From Bianquea renquensis (lineage in GTDB: Bacteria > Bacillota > Clostridia > Lachnospirales > Bianqueaceae): 64,000 nt of DNA. The notes under the pieces were generated by a model. The model saw nothing but the letters and a program-made list of their open reading frames with translations, searched no databases and was not told where the DNA came from. The position numbers and the translations under genes were made by a program. Of this stretch, positions 35,690 to 44,471 are shown one piece after another; the stretch's first letter is position 1; every line of letters begins with the position of its first letter. The stretch spans positions 1-64,000 of the forward strand of contig NZ_JACRSQ010000017.1 of assembly GCF_014384895.1 (NCBI RefSeq), in the 5' to 3' direction.

Positions 35690-36250
35690 GTGCTGTCTGC
35701 AAGAAGATCCATCTACAATTGGATGACTGTCGGCGTTTGCTCGCAAGAGACCGCATGACAGGCAGAAAACAAAAACGCATAAGGGGGGATGGTGCCATTG
35801 ACTTAGAATAAAAGAAAAGGACTGCTTCTCGCGGTCAATGAAAGAACATTTTCAGGAATCTTTCTAAGGATACGTTTCAAAAACTTCTCTTAAAAATAAA
35901 AGTGTAAGTTCTGAACAATCATTTTATGTCAGAACAGGAGACAAGAAAGAAGAATCGCGTAATAATGCTCGGCCAATTGAATGGTATGGCAGGACAGCTT
36001 GTTTAAATAGGCAAGACATAAAAATCCCCCTTAAGTAGATTGGGGTATTTATCCTGCCTACATAAGAGGAATCATATCGAGAAACATTGGGCTTATTTTG
36101 TTAGGCAATATCCTGTTATCTATAATCAGTAACCGCACAGGTGCGCCCAGCAGCCAAAATATGGTTAAATAAATTTATGCTTTCTATAGACTGAATTTGT
36201 GGTCTGCACCAGATCATGTGTAATCACCTCCAATATTTTTGTCTCCATTT
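35690..36250. other. 560-bp noncoding gap
   Basis: No reading frame, tRNA or clear repeat. It may contain the remains of a gene, but no translated stretch looks familiar. Confidence 0.5.
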
Positions 36251-36252
36251 TA

Positions 36253-37248
36253 TCATAATAACTTATCAATATCAAGGAGTGTATCGTCAAGGTATTTGCT
36301 GATTGTATCTTTGGCATATTGAAAATAGATCGCGTTCAGTCGATAATAAATTTCCGCCCCAGATTTGCGTGCTTTTATTATAACCAGTTCGTCTAATAGG
36401 TCCTCTATGTATCGTGAAATGGAAGTACGGGCTAATTGTAAGCGCCGGGCTAGCTGAGATATTGTAAGCTCCCTTTTCCGTAGTTCGTTAATAATCTCAA
36501 TCTTTGTTGGATGTCCTAATGAAATCATGAGGGATTTCATGGTTACATGTCGATAGTCAATAGCATTAGATACGTAGGCAGCCCAATCGCATCCAAGAAC
36601 AAAGAAGTGTTTTCGACCTTGGGAAGTGCTTTTAATGATACTTTGATTCAGATAACATACGGAAAATGTTTGCCGGTCAAGAGATATAAGAGTTTCTTCA
36701 TCAGGGATTATAACGCTCTTCCTAATTAGGCATTGATTTTCTTTGGAGATAAATCTCTGTAGGATATCCAAAGTCTCGGTCTTGTGGGCAGTATGATAAG
36801 ATGTTATTATAGGTATAAGTTCTTTTAAATGGTCTATCATATTATCTACTAACTGGTTGAAATGATAGAACATATCAATAAAATACTTTATAGAAAGAGT
36901 TTCGCTTAAAATAGACATAGCCCTTGCGACTGTCTCACCTTCGGCTAAACATAGTTTTTGGAGTTCTTTTTCATTAAAAGAACTTCCAAAATAATATGTG
37001 ATAGCGAACTTTTTAAAATTTGATTTATCTAGGAACAGAGATAAGAAGTTTTTCGTGTTAAGTTGAAACAAATTACAATGCTTGTTGACGTAAGCAGTAA
37101 CCACACTGCTTCGGAGACCGTCAGTATGAAAAAACGGAAACAGGGATTCTGGAGGAGTGGGACAGTTTTTAGAAGATATCAGAGCATCATAATGAGGTAA
37201 TTGAATGGCTTGTTGATAGAAATCAAGACCTACGGGATGTGCAAACAT
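36253..37248 (-). CDS. ArsR-type winged-helix regulator with large N-terminal domain
   Basis: A 331-residue protein. Residues 235-300 hold an ArsR-like winged helix (MISLGHPTKIEIINELRKRE, then LARRLQLARTSISRYIEDLL). The first 230 residues are helical and unassigned; a similar layout occurs in regulators annotated as ArsR with an N-terminal DUF. No Shine-Dalgarno sequence is obvious before the ATG, so the start is uncertain. The left end of IME-2 lies 23 bases upstream, and insertion may have separated the gene from its natural promoter. Confidence 0.68.
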   Translation of the reverse strand: MFAHPVGLDFYQQAIQLPHYDALISSKNCPTPPESLFPFFHTDGLRSSVVTAYVNKHCNLFQLNTKNFLSLFLDKSNFKKFAITYYFGSSFNEKELQKLCLAEGETVARAMSILSETLSIKYFIDMFYHFNQLVDNMIDHLKELIPIITSYHTAHKTETLDILQRFISKENQCLIRKSVIIPDEETLISLDRQTFSVCYLNQSIIKSTSQGRKHFFVLGCDWAAYVSNAIDYRHVTMKSLMISLGHPTKIEIINELRKRELTISQLARRLQLARTSISRYIEDLLDELVIIKARKSGAEIYYRLNAIYFQYAKDTISKYLDDTLLDIDKLL

Positions 37249-37271
37249 GTTTTTTCTACTGAAATAAAGTA

Positions 37272-37291
37272 CAGTTTACAAGGGACTACAC
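37272..37291 (+). repeat. IME-2 left terminal inverted repeat
   Basis: CAGTTTACAAGGGACTACAC matches the right end in reverse complement at 19 of 20 positions. The recombinase stop lies 34 bases inward. Confidence 0.85.
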
Positions 37292-37324
37292 AGGGTAACG
37301 GTCTGACGGGAGGATTACCGCCCG

Positions 37325-38836
37325 TCAGATTTTCCATGTAATGTTCAAGCTGTCGCTTGTGGCGGCAACGGTGGTAATCATCAAATCCACCACCCGCCGC
37401 TTGTCGTCAAAGGATACATCGTCCCATGTGTCGAGGTAGCCGGAAATCTGGTTGACCTGTCCCGGGCTGATGGTTTCCACCGTCAGCTCGGCTATCTGCT
37501 TCACAAGTTCCTGCTTGCGCCCGTCCAGTTCCGCTATCTTCACATTCACATAGGAGAGCAGGACATTGTTCGCGCCCGTCAGACTGTCCACCAGCTTTTC
37601 AATCTCGCTGTCCACATGGAGAAGCTCTACTTGCAGGGCGGCGATTTTGGGATTGGCCTTTGCCGCTTTCTTCCTGCCCGTCAGCGTCTTGTGCTTTTCC
37701 AGCTTCTTCACCATCTGCTGGTAAACCACCGCTTCCAGTTCGGAAGTGATGATTTTCCCACAGCCCGGACAGCTTTTATTGTCCAGCCGTTTCGTACAGC
37801 GGAGATATTGCCTGCCGGACGGATTGAAGATACTCATAAGCGCATATCCGCAGTTCCCGCACTTGATTTTCCCCGCCAGCCATGTGTGGGTGGCTTTTCG
37901 GGCGGACTGGATTTTCATGTTGTTCATCAGCTTCTTGCGGCAAGCCAGCCATATATCCGCCGGAACAATGCCCTCATGGGGAGCCAGCACCAGCATTTGG
38001 TCTTTCAAGTCGTTTTTCTTGCTGGGCTTCACATCCCGCCCCTGATACAGATAACAGCCGTTTGTCCCCGTAAAGTCGGCGGCGTCATTGACGATAACCG
38101 TACCCTGGCTTTTGAAAAATTCGTACACATCCAAGTCCGCCTGCACATAGACGGGATTGCGTAACATCTGCGCCAGTGTGGGGCGTATCAGTTCCTTGCC
38201 GTAGAACAAAATCCCCTGTTCGGCAAAGTACCGGGTAATGTCCCCGTAAGAGGTTGTGGGCTGGGCGTACATCTCAAATATCAGCCGGATATTGGCCGCT
38301 TCGTCCGGGTTTACCACCAGCTTCTTTGTGTTGATACCGTCCATTTTGATAGGCTCGGTGTGGAAGCCGTAAGGGGCTTTCCCGCCCATCTTGAAGCCCC
38401 GCTGACTGCGGGAGTAGTAAGCGTCTGTCACCCGCTTCTGTATCGTTTCCCGTTCAAGCTGGGCGAACACGATACAGATATTCAGCATAGCCCGCCCCAT
38501 CGGGGTGGAGGTATCAAACTTCTCCGTAGAGGACACAAACTCCACATCGTACTGCTGGAACAGTTCCATCATGTTGGCAAAGTCCAGAATGGAACGGCTG
38601 ATACGGTCAAGTTTGTAAACAATGACCTTTGCAATCAAGCCCCGCTTAATATCCCGCACCAGTTCCTGAAACTTCGGGCGGTCTGTGTTCTTGCCGCTGT
38701 ACCCTTTGTCTGTGTATTCCTTACAGTTCCCGCCTTTCAATTCGTATTTGCAAAACTCAATCTGGCTTTCAATGGAAATGCTGTCCTTTTTGTCTACCGA
38801 TTGCCTTGCATAGATCGCGTCTATCCTGTTATTCAT
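37325..38836 (-). CDS. Large serine recombinase of IME-2
   Basis: A 503-residue recombinase. The resolvase domain starts RIDAIYARQSVDKKDS with nucleophile S13, and continues with VIVYKLDRISRS carrying active-site arginines. The recombinase domain is followed by a zinc ribbon (CGNCGYA; CTKRLDNKSCPGC) and a coiled coil. It differs strongly from the IME-1 enzyme. The start at 38836 is set by AAAAGGAGCGACAAA. An 8-bp hairpin (CTGACGGG/CCCGTCAG) spans its stop codon. Confidence 0.92.
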   Translation of the reverse strand: MNNRIDAIYARQSVDKKDSISIESQIEFCKYELKGGNCKEYTDKGYSGKNTDRPKFQELVRDIKRGLIAKVIVYKLDRISRSILDFANMMELFQQYDVEFVSSTEKFDTSTPMGRAMLNICIVFAQLERETIQKRVTDAYYSRSQRGFKMGGKAPYGFHTEPIKMDGINTKKLVVNPDEAANIRLIFEMYAQPTTSYGDITRYFAEQGILFYGKELIRPTLAQMLRNPVYVQADLDVYEFFKSQGTVIVNDAADFTGTNGCYLYQGRDVKPSKKNDLKDQMLVLAPHEGIVPADIWLACRKKLMNNMKIQSARKATHTWLAGKIKCGNCGYALMSIFNPSGRQYLRCTKRLDNKSCPGCGKIITSELEAVVYQQMVKKLEKHKTLTGRKKAAKANPKIAALQVELLHVDSEIEKLVDSLTGANNVLLSYVNVKIAELDGRKQELVKQIAELTVETISPGQVNQISGYLDTWDDVSFDDKRRVVDLMITTVAATSDSLNITWKI

Positions 38837-38926
38837 TTTGTCGCTCCTTTTCTTAAAAAGAAACGGAGCTGCTGACAGTTCTATTATACCGCCAGCAGCC
38901 CCGCAAATCAACGATGGCTTCGGGAT

Positions 38927-39142
38927 TTATGCCCCGGCTTCCTCTTTCTGCCGCTTATCGGCATATTTGCGGAACACCTCATAAAGCTGCTGCTCCAGTT
39001 CCCGGCGTTTGGTCGCTTCCTGCTCCGGCGTGAACACCGGGGAGAGGTTTTCCAGCGTGATTTCCTTTCCCTGAAAAGTCACGACTTCTGTTTCCTTTTT
39101 GTATCTGATATTGTTACTTATAAAATCACCTTTCCTTTCCAT
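38927..39142 (-). CDS. Small protein between relaxase and recombinase
   Basis: A 71-residue protein with one beta strand pair (EVVTFQGKEITLENLSPV) and a charged helix (EQEATKRRELEQQLYEVFRK). It occupies the place of TnpW in other elements but is not clearly the same family. The ATG lies inside the relaxase 3' end, with an overlap of 17 bases, so it is translationally coupled. Confidence 0.65.
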   Translation of the reverse strand: MERKGDFISNNIRYKKETEVVTFQGKEITLENLSPVFTPEQEATKRRELEQQLYEVFRKYADKRQKEEAGA

Positions 39143-40070
39143 ACTGCCGCTGCTGCCGTTTCAGTTCCGCCAGTATATCCGGCGGGATACGGTCAACCAG
39201 CCTTTGCATATCGTGCAGTTCGCTTTCCAGCTTTGCCCGCTCCATGCGGTCTTTGATTTTGCCGCTCTCGCTGGCTCTGGCTCGTGCTTCCAGCTTCTCA
39301 TTTTCTGCCAGCAGGTCATTGATTGTGACCTTGTACTTTTTCAACTGCCCGGAGAAATTCTCCATCTGCGGGAACCACTTTTTCAGCATGGAGAGGGCTT
39401 CCTCTTTTTTCTTTCCGGCGTTCAGCGGGTTAATGCCGTCCAGTGTGGCTTCAATGGCTCTTGCCTGCCGGGAGAGGGAAACCGCCTGTTTGAAAAGCCG
39501 GGTGGGGATATGCTTCCGGCCTGTCTTGCTGGCGCTTTCCCCACGCTCCAAGTCGGGATATTTCTCCACCATGTAGGCGTGAAAATCATCCTGCCACTTC
39601 GTCAGGTTTGCCCGGTTGCCGATAATCTCCTTAGCGCACAGGCGGTTGTCCTTTGTCAGCGGAACAAAGGTCAAATGCAGGTGGGGCGTTTTCTCGTCCA
39701 TGTGTACCACCGCCGACACGATATTTTCCCGCCCTACCCGGTGGGTGAGGAAATCCGCCGCCCTCTGGAAAAACGCCTGTATCTCCTTTGGGGATTTCCC
39801 CTTGAAAAACTCCGGGCTGGCGGTTATCAGCGTATCGACAAACCGTGTGCTGTCCTTGCGGGTTCGGCACCCGGCCTGCTCAATCCGGCTCTGAATGAAG
39901 TGGTAATAGCGTCCCTCCGGCTTGACGATATGGAAGTTGTATTTGCTCCGGCTGGTGTCAATATCAGGGTTGCTGGCGTATTGGTCTTTCTGCCGTTCGT
40001 GATGGGCTTCCAGCGGCCTTGCCGGGTTGCCCTTGTGCTTCTCAAAACGCAAAATTGCGTGCTGTGCCAT
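39126..40070 (-). CDS. MobV-family relaxase (Pre/Mob)
   Basis: A 314-residue plasmid-type relaxase that would nick the element's oriT. It has the MobV start (HAILRFEKHKGNPARPLEAH), the metal-binding motif HMDEKTPHLHLTFVPL, and a long C-terminal coiled coil. GGAAAGGAGCAGA precedes the ATG. The upstream spacer (40071-40253) is the likely oriT region. Confidence 0.9.
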   Translation of the reverse strand: MAQHAILRFEKHKGNPARPLEAHHERQKDQYASNPDIDTSRSKYNFHIVKPEGRYYHFIQSRIEQAGCRTRKDSTRFVDTLITASPEFFKGKSPKEIQAFFQRAADFLTHRVGRENIVSAVVHMDEKTPHLHLTFVPLTKDNRLCAKEIIGNRANLTKWQDDFHAYMVEKYPDLERGESASKTGRKHIPTRLFKQAVSLSRQARAIEATLDGINPLNAGKKKEEALSMLKKWFPQMENFSGQLKKYKVTINDLLAENEKLEARARASESGKIKDRMERAKLESELHDMQRLVDRIPPDILAELKRQQRQYGKER

Positions 40071-40204
40071 TCTGCTCCTTTCCCCATTCCTTTCCTATCC
40101 GGGGTTTTCCACAGGGAAAATCCCGCAGAAAATAGCTCGGATAGGATTGGAATGGATAGAATATAAATCAATCTTTTTAATCTTTGTATTTCTATATACC
40201 GTCC

Positions 40205-40250
40205 GGTTTTCGTACTTCTCAGGAGTGATTTCCGTACTTCATGGGTACGG
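40205..40250. repeat. Repeats and hairpin before repA-like gene end, candidate oriT part
   Basis: CGTACTT occurs twice (40211, 40233), and the second copy forms the hairpin CCGTAC-7-GTACGG (40232-40250). The spacer lies between the RepA-like stop and the relaxase start, where MobV oriT sites usually are. No nick sequence was recognised. Confidence 0.4.
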
Positions 40251-40253
40251 TTT

Positions 40254-40649
40254 TCAGCCCTCCGGCGTACCAGAACGGGATTTCTTGAAGTCGGTGTTCG
40301 GAACCGCTTCATAGGATTTTGGGAAAATGCGGTTGGGTTTTCCACAGCCCTGCTTCTGGATCTCCACCAGTCCGGCATATTGCAGTTCCCGCATGGTATT
40401 TACCGCTTTCTGCCGCCCACAGCGGAGCAGGTCAACTACCTCGCAGATGGGATAGTACAGGTAAATCCGCCCGTACTCGTCCGCCCACCCATTCTTGCGG
40501 GATAACTCTGTCCGGCGCAGGATAAAGGCGTACAACACCTTTGCCTCGTTGGACAGGGGCTTGAATGTAGGGGCTTCAAAGAGAAAATTCGGGAGCCGGG
40601 TGAAGCTGAACGCCTGTTCCGGCTGGTGAATGTAAATCGTGTTTGTCAT
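40254..40649 (-). CDS. RepA N-terminal-domain protein
   Basis: A 131-residue protein matching only the N-terminal DNA-binding domain of RepA-type initiators (FTRLPNFLFEAPTFKPLSNE, AKVLYAFILRRTELSRKNGW). Full RepA proteins are about twice as long, so this short form may serve as a regulator rather than a replication initiator. No convincing Shine-Dalgarno sequence lies before the ATG; the start is set by homology. Confidence 0.78.
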   Translation of the reverse strand: MTNTIYIHQPEQAFSFTRLPNFLFEAPTFKPLSNEAKVLYAFILRRTELSRKNGWADEYGRIYLYYPICEVVDLLRCGRQKAVNTMRELQYAGLVEIQKQGCGKPNRIFPKSYEAVPNTDFKKSRSGTPEG

Positions 40650-40759
40650 ATCGTGTTTTGTGGACGGTTAGAAGCCCGTTTTCCGGGGCGGGCGATACTT
40701 TATACCACCTGCCCCGGTTTGGGGCCTGCGAAGCCTTATAAATCAAGGCTTTTCCGCTC

Positions 40760-41173
40760 CTAACTGTCCACAGCAGACCTCCTTTTCCGTTCACTTTCTG
40801 TTTTCTGCCGCCTGTGAACTCTGGCGGCGCAGTCCGGGCAGTATTTAGCCCGGTTGGATTTGGGGACGAACACGCCGCCGCAAACCGCACAGCGTTTCAT
40901 GTCCTTATCCCGGAAAATCTCCGCTTTCAGCGTCCCGTCCAGCGGCAAGACCGCCCAGCGGAACCACTTACAGCAGACCGAGAAAGAAACCGTCTGCGGG
41001 CAGGTGCAGGCGTCCCCATCGTCAAGGACAATGCAGTTGCCGTCCTCACAGCAACAGCACTCCCGGCGTATCAGGCTGGCCGCCTGTTTCTTCTGCGCCG
41101 GTGTCATGCGGTAAAGGGAACCGTCCGGCCTGCGTTCCAGCGGCGGCAAGTCTTTATAGGGGTTATCTCTCAT
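40760..41173 (-). CDS. Cysteine-rich VLP domain protein
   Basis: A 137-residue zinc-finger-like protein common in mobile elements with MobV relaxases. It contains RRECCCCEDGNCIVLDDGDA, CTCPQTVSFSVCCKWFRWAV with the aliphatic VLPLD that names the family, and a final ribbon (CAVCGGVF and YCPDCAA). Function unknown; DNA or RNA binding is likely. The start at 41173 follows AATGGAGGGAACGC. Confidence 0.78.
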   Translation of the reverse strand: MRDNPYKDLPPLERRPDGSLYRMTPAQKKQAASLIRRECCCCEDGNCIVLDDGDACTCPQTVSFSVCCKWFRWAVLPLDGTLKAEIFRDKDMKRCAVCGGVFVPKSNRAKYCPDCAARVHRRQKTESERKRRSAVDS

Positions 41174-41374
41174 GCGTTCCCTCCATTTTGCTTTCCATTG
41201 CCGTTCTCCCCGAAAAGGTTTCCTGCCTCGTCGTCGCAAGCTGCGTATCGCTCGTTTCGCCGCAAGCGGCAAAACTCACTCGCTCCGCTGCTCCTCCTCT
41301 CCCCACAAAGCCATGCGGCTTTGCGGGGGCCCCGACAATAGCGGCGTATTCCGGCGTTGGCACGCTCCCCGCAG

Positions 41375-41419
41375 CTTCGGGACGTTTTGTCCCGAAGTGA
41401 CCTCTGGACAAAGTGTCCA
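41375..41419. other. Two hairpins in the IME-2 divergent spacer
   Basis: CTTCGGGAC-5-GTCCCGAAG (41375-41397) and TGGACA-3-TGTCCA (41405-41419). A shorter relative (TTCGGGACACTTTGTCC) recurs near 45558-45574 at the other side of the cargo. The spacer 41174-41586 is noncoding and could hold a regulatory or transfer site. Confidence 0.4.
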
Positions 41420-41555
41420 AAAGTCCGGCTCCTGGCGGTGCTTCCCCAGCCGTGGTATTCTCTTTTCGGACGGTCATTCTGTTTTCAAGGTGCTGTCCAT
41501 CGATGAACTACCCTAAGTCTACACGAAAAAAATGCAAATCCCGGCTTTTTGCGAG

Positions 41556-41616
41556 AATTGCATTTTGATGAAGTTTACACTTTGGAAATTGCATTTTTGC
41601 AATTATCTTGTATAAT
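41556..41616 (+). promoter_or_regulatory. Promoter and operator of the IME-2 XRE gene
   Basis: TTGCAT (41589) and TATAAT (41611-41616) are 16 bp apart. The -35 box is buried in the perfect dyad AATTGCA-TTTT-TGCAATT (41587-41604), and another AATTGCA lies at 41556. This fits self-repression. Confidence 0.65.
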
Positions 41617-41643
41617 GGAAGTATGCGGAGGAGGTGCGTGTCT

Positions 41644-42444
41644 ATGGCTTTACCCGGAACACCCGGACAGCGGATTTCCGATTTATGCAACGGGAACCAC
41701 ATCACACAAAAGGAACTTGCGGAGAAGATAGGCGTTTCCGCTTCCCAATTGAGCCGCATTGTCAGCGGCGAAACAAGAACGGTAAGCAGTGATATTCTCA
41801 TAGGTGTGGCAAAGGAATTTAAGGTATCGACAGACTACATACTGGGCTTGTCTACCGTGAGCGTCCGTAAAAGTTACGATATTTCTGAATTAGGCTTGTC
41901 AGAGGGGGCCGTGAGGGGGCTTGTGACGGGTGCTGTTGATGTGCAAATCCTCAACCGTCTGTTGGAACACAGGAATTTTCCCAAGCTGATAGATTTGATA
42001 CGGATTTATTTTCAGGATACGGCGGCAAAGGGCATAACAGCAAGAAACCAGCTTATCGAGATGGCAACGGCTTCCCTGTCCGACCTGATGAAAGAACACC
42101 CGGAACACCGGGCAGAAGCGAAGCAGGATTTACAGCTTTTGAACGCCCAAAAGATGGGGGAACATGAAGCGGAGATTGAAAAAATCAAAAATGTGTTCCT
42201 GGCTATCCTGCGGGACATTAAGAAAGACATAGACAACGGGGAACAGCCGGGAGAAGCTGTGACCGCCGCTATGTTCCAAGCCATGCGGGACGCACTGGCG
42301 GAACAGAAACAAAAACCGCTTTCCATTGACGATGTAACGGCGATGATAGCCGGACAGATTGGACAGCTTGCGCCGATGGACGAGGAAACCGCCGACCTGT
42401 TTCAGCGGTTAGTAAAGAAAATGATTGAACAGGCAGAGAAATAA
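41644..42444 (+). CDS. XRE-family regulator of IME-2
   Basis: A 266-residue protein with an N-terminal HTH_3 domain (QKELAEKIGVSASQLSRIVS) and a long helical C-terminal part, probably for oligomerisation. It resembles cI-like regulators of mobile elements. The start at 41644 follows GGAGGAGGTGCGTGTCT. It sits at the junction of the mobilization genes and the resistance cargo, with an operator-like dyad over its own promoter. Confidence 0.82.
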   Translation: MALPGTPGQRISDLCNGNHITQKELAEKIGVSASQLSRIVSGETRTVSSDILIGVAKEFKVSTDYILGLSTVSVRKSYDISELGLSEGAVRGLVTGAVDVQILNRLLEHRNFPKLIDLIRIYFQDTAAKGITARNQLIEMATASLSDLMKEHPEHRAEAKQDLQLLNAQKMGEHEAEIEKIKNVFLAILRDIKKDIDNGEQPGEAVTAAMFQAMRDALAEQKQKPLSIDDVTAMIAGQIGQLAPMDEETADLFQRLVKKMIEQAEK

Positions 42445-42464
42445 ATGTAGGAGAATATTAGAAA

Positions 42465-42659
42465 ATGGGAAAAAGCAACTCGTACTATATGCAGCTTCAT
42501 GTAGAAGCACTGTTTACAATGAATGAAAAGAACGAACTTATGACTATAAGGGAACCATGGGACTCCACTTCACAGCCGGCTCCCCGCTTCTATTTGACAA
42601 GACCACTTTACGAAAAACCACATACTTATTTTCGTGCTGACGTACCGAAAGAATTATGA
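42465..42659 (+). pseudogene. GNAT-type acetyltransferase, N-terminal fragment
   Basis: Sixty-four codons begin with YYMQLHVEALFTMNEKNELM and reach APRFYLTRPLYE, the leading segment of a GNAT acetyltransferase subgroup that normally has more than 200 residues. The acetyl-CoA motif is missing. AGGAGAATATTAGAAA precedes the ATG, so a short peptide may still be made. Confidence 0.55.
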
Positions 42660-42705
42660 TATAATGAGTTATCAACAAATCAAAATTTGTGGAGGTAAAA
42701 TATAG

Positions 42706-43251
42706 ATGAATCAAGGAAGAATTATTGTGATTACAGGCTCACCGGGGACAGGAAAAACAACAACTGCGTCAATTGTCGCAAAGGAATCAGATATGGATAA
42801 ATCAGTGCATATGCACACCGATGACTTTTTTCATTACTTAAGCAAAGGCGCAATACCACCACATTTGCCAGAATCCAACGAGCAAAATCTGGTTGTCATT
42901 GAAGCCTTTTTAGAAGCTGCAAAGCGATATGCTCGTGGCGGATATGATGTAATTGTAGATGGGATTGTCGGGCCATGGTTTTTGGAGCCATGGAAAGCTC
43001 TTGTTCGGGAACATTATGAGGTGCATTATATTATTTTAAGGGCAAGTAAGGAAGAAACCTTAAAGCGGGCTGTTGAACGCTCAAAGTTAGACCGAAAAAC
43101 AAATATCGAATTGGTAGAAACAATGTGGGAGCAATTTTGCAATCTGGGAATATATGAATCGAATGTTGTAGATACGACCAATTATTCCATTCAAGAAACT
43201 GTTTCCGCAGTACAAGAAAAAATCGCAAGTAGGGCAGCATTGTTGTCTTAG
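42706..43251 (+). CDS. P-loop kinase/phosphotransferase-like protein
   Basis: A 181-residue P-loop NTPase with Walker A ITGSPGTGKTT, an acidic motif (MHTDDFFHYLSKGAIPPHLP) and a lid segment with arginines (KEETLKRAVERSKLDRK). The layout resembles small-molecule phosphotransferases such as the chloramphenicol or zeta-type kinases, so drug modification is possible; the substrate is unknown. A promoter CTGACG-17-TATAAT lies upstream (TATAAT near 42659), and GGAGGTAAAATATAG precedes the ATG. Confidence 0.75.
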   Translation: MNQGRIIVITGSPGTGKTTTASIVAKESDMDKSVHMHTDDFFHYLSKGAIPPHLPESNEQNLVVIEAFLEAAKRYARGGYDVIVDGIVGPWFLEPWKALVREHYEVHYIILRASKEETLKRAVERSKLDRKTNIELVETMWEQFCNLGIYESNVVDTTNYSIQETVSAVQEKIASRAALLS

Positions 43252-43347
43252 ATTGTTTTGGTGCAATTCCCATTTATCGAGCAGATGAAGTTGGGGAGCC
43301 GCCTGGAGGCGGCGGTGCCGAAGGATAAAATAGGAGATGTTAAGGTT

Positions 43348-44079
43348 ATGAATAATGAATACGATAATGAGAAGTTTTTTGAAGAATATGCAAAGATGTC
43401 CCGCAGTAAAGAGGGGTTAAAAGCTGCTGGTGAATGGCATCAATTAAAACCTTTGTTTCCTTCGTTAGAAGGAAAATCTGTTCTTGACTTGGGGTGCGGA
43501 TATGGCTGGCACTGCAAGTTCGCAGAAGAACAAGGAGCTACAAAAATATTAGGGATCGATTTAAGTAAGAAAATGATTGAGGAAGCCCAAAAGCGCAATT
43601 CAGGAAATCAAATTGAATATCGTATTAGCGGATTAGAGGAATATGACTATCCAGAAAATGAATGGGATTGTGTTATATCTAATTTAGCTCTGCACTATAT
43701 AGAGGACATAGTGGAAATATTTCAAAAAGTGTATAGGACATTAAAACCAGGTGGAATTTTTCTTTTTAATATCGAACACCCTGTTTTTACCGCAGGAGTT
43801 GGGCAGGATTGGATTTATACAGATGATGGGAAACCGCAATATTGGGCGATTGATAATTACTTTATAACAGGAGAACGAAATACACATTTTTTAGGATGTG
43901 ATGTAGTAAAACAACATCACACACTTACACAGATTATAATGGGATTGCTGAACAATGGGTTTGAGCTTAAAGTTGTAGAGGAAGCAGAACCGCCTAAAGA
44001 GATGATGGATATTCCGGGTATGGAAGATGAACTTCGCCGCCCGATGATGTTACTTGTAAAGGCGATAGCGAAAAAATAA
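43348..44079 (+). CDS. Class I SAM-dependent methyltransferase
   Basis: A 243-residue methyltransferase. The SAM-binding motif is SVLDLGCGYGWHCKFAEEQG, then the acidic GIDLS, and CVISNLALHYIEDI as motif II. LKPGGIFLFNIEHPVF is typical of small-molecule enzymes. The substrate is unknown. The start at 43348 follows AGGAGATGTTAAGGTT; 43253-43330 looks like a residual gene end. It sits among drug-modifying genes. Confidence 0.85.
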   Translation: MNNEYDNEKFFEEYAKMSRSKEGLKAAGEWHQLKPLFPSLEGKSVLDLGCGYGWHCKFAEEQGATKILGIDLSKKMIEEAQKRNSGNQIEYRISGLEEYDYPENEWDCVISNLALHYIEDIVEIFQKVYRTLKPGGIFLFNIEHPVFTAGVGQDWIYTDDGKPQYWAIDNYFITGERNTHFLGCDVVKQHHTLTQIIMGLLNNGFELKVVEEAEPPKEMMDIPGMEDELRRPMMLLVKAIAKK

Positions 44080-44087
44080 TATCTCTA

Positions 44088-44315
44088 TTAGGAAAACTGA
44101 TATACCCCAATTTAGAGAATGGCATAGTAATTCCTAGTGATAAAGAGAAAATGATTGCACTGGCAAATAAATACATTGAAAAAGAAAATGTAGATGCACT
44201 CATTCTCGCCTGTACGGAGCTGCCACTTGCCATAAAGCCCGAAGATGTTAATGTGCCAATCGTGAATACAACCCAAGTACATATCAATGCAATTTACCAA
44301 TATGCAATTCGATAA
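44088..44315 (+). pseudogene. Aspartate/glutamate racemase C-terminal relic
   Basis: The frame reads LGKLIYPNLENGIVIPSDKE, ANKYIEKENVDALILACTEL and NVPIVNTTQVHINAIYQYAI, the C-terminal third of an Asp/Glu racemase. CTEL holds the second catalytic cysteine. There is no start codon and the N-terminal domain is gone. Confidence 0.78.
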
Positions 44316-44338
44316 AAATAGCAAAGCCAGCCGAGCCA

Positions 44339-44383
44339 GTCAACGGTCAAGATGAACGGCGCATTTCATGCGCCGCCGTTGAC
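44339..44383 (+). terminator. Nested hairpin before the resistance gene
   Basis: GTCAACGG and CCGTTGAC enclose a second stem GGCGCA-5-TGCGCC. The T tract is poor. It may terminate upstream transcription or simply be a recombination scar. Confidence 0.45.
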
Positions 44384-44471
44384 AGCCCCGCCCGTCTTTG
44401 CTAAAGGGTAATCAAGGCGGGAAAGCCCTAAAATGGCTTCACACCTATTTCAATAATTGGAGGAGATAAAA

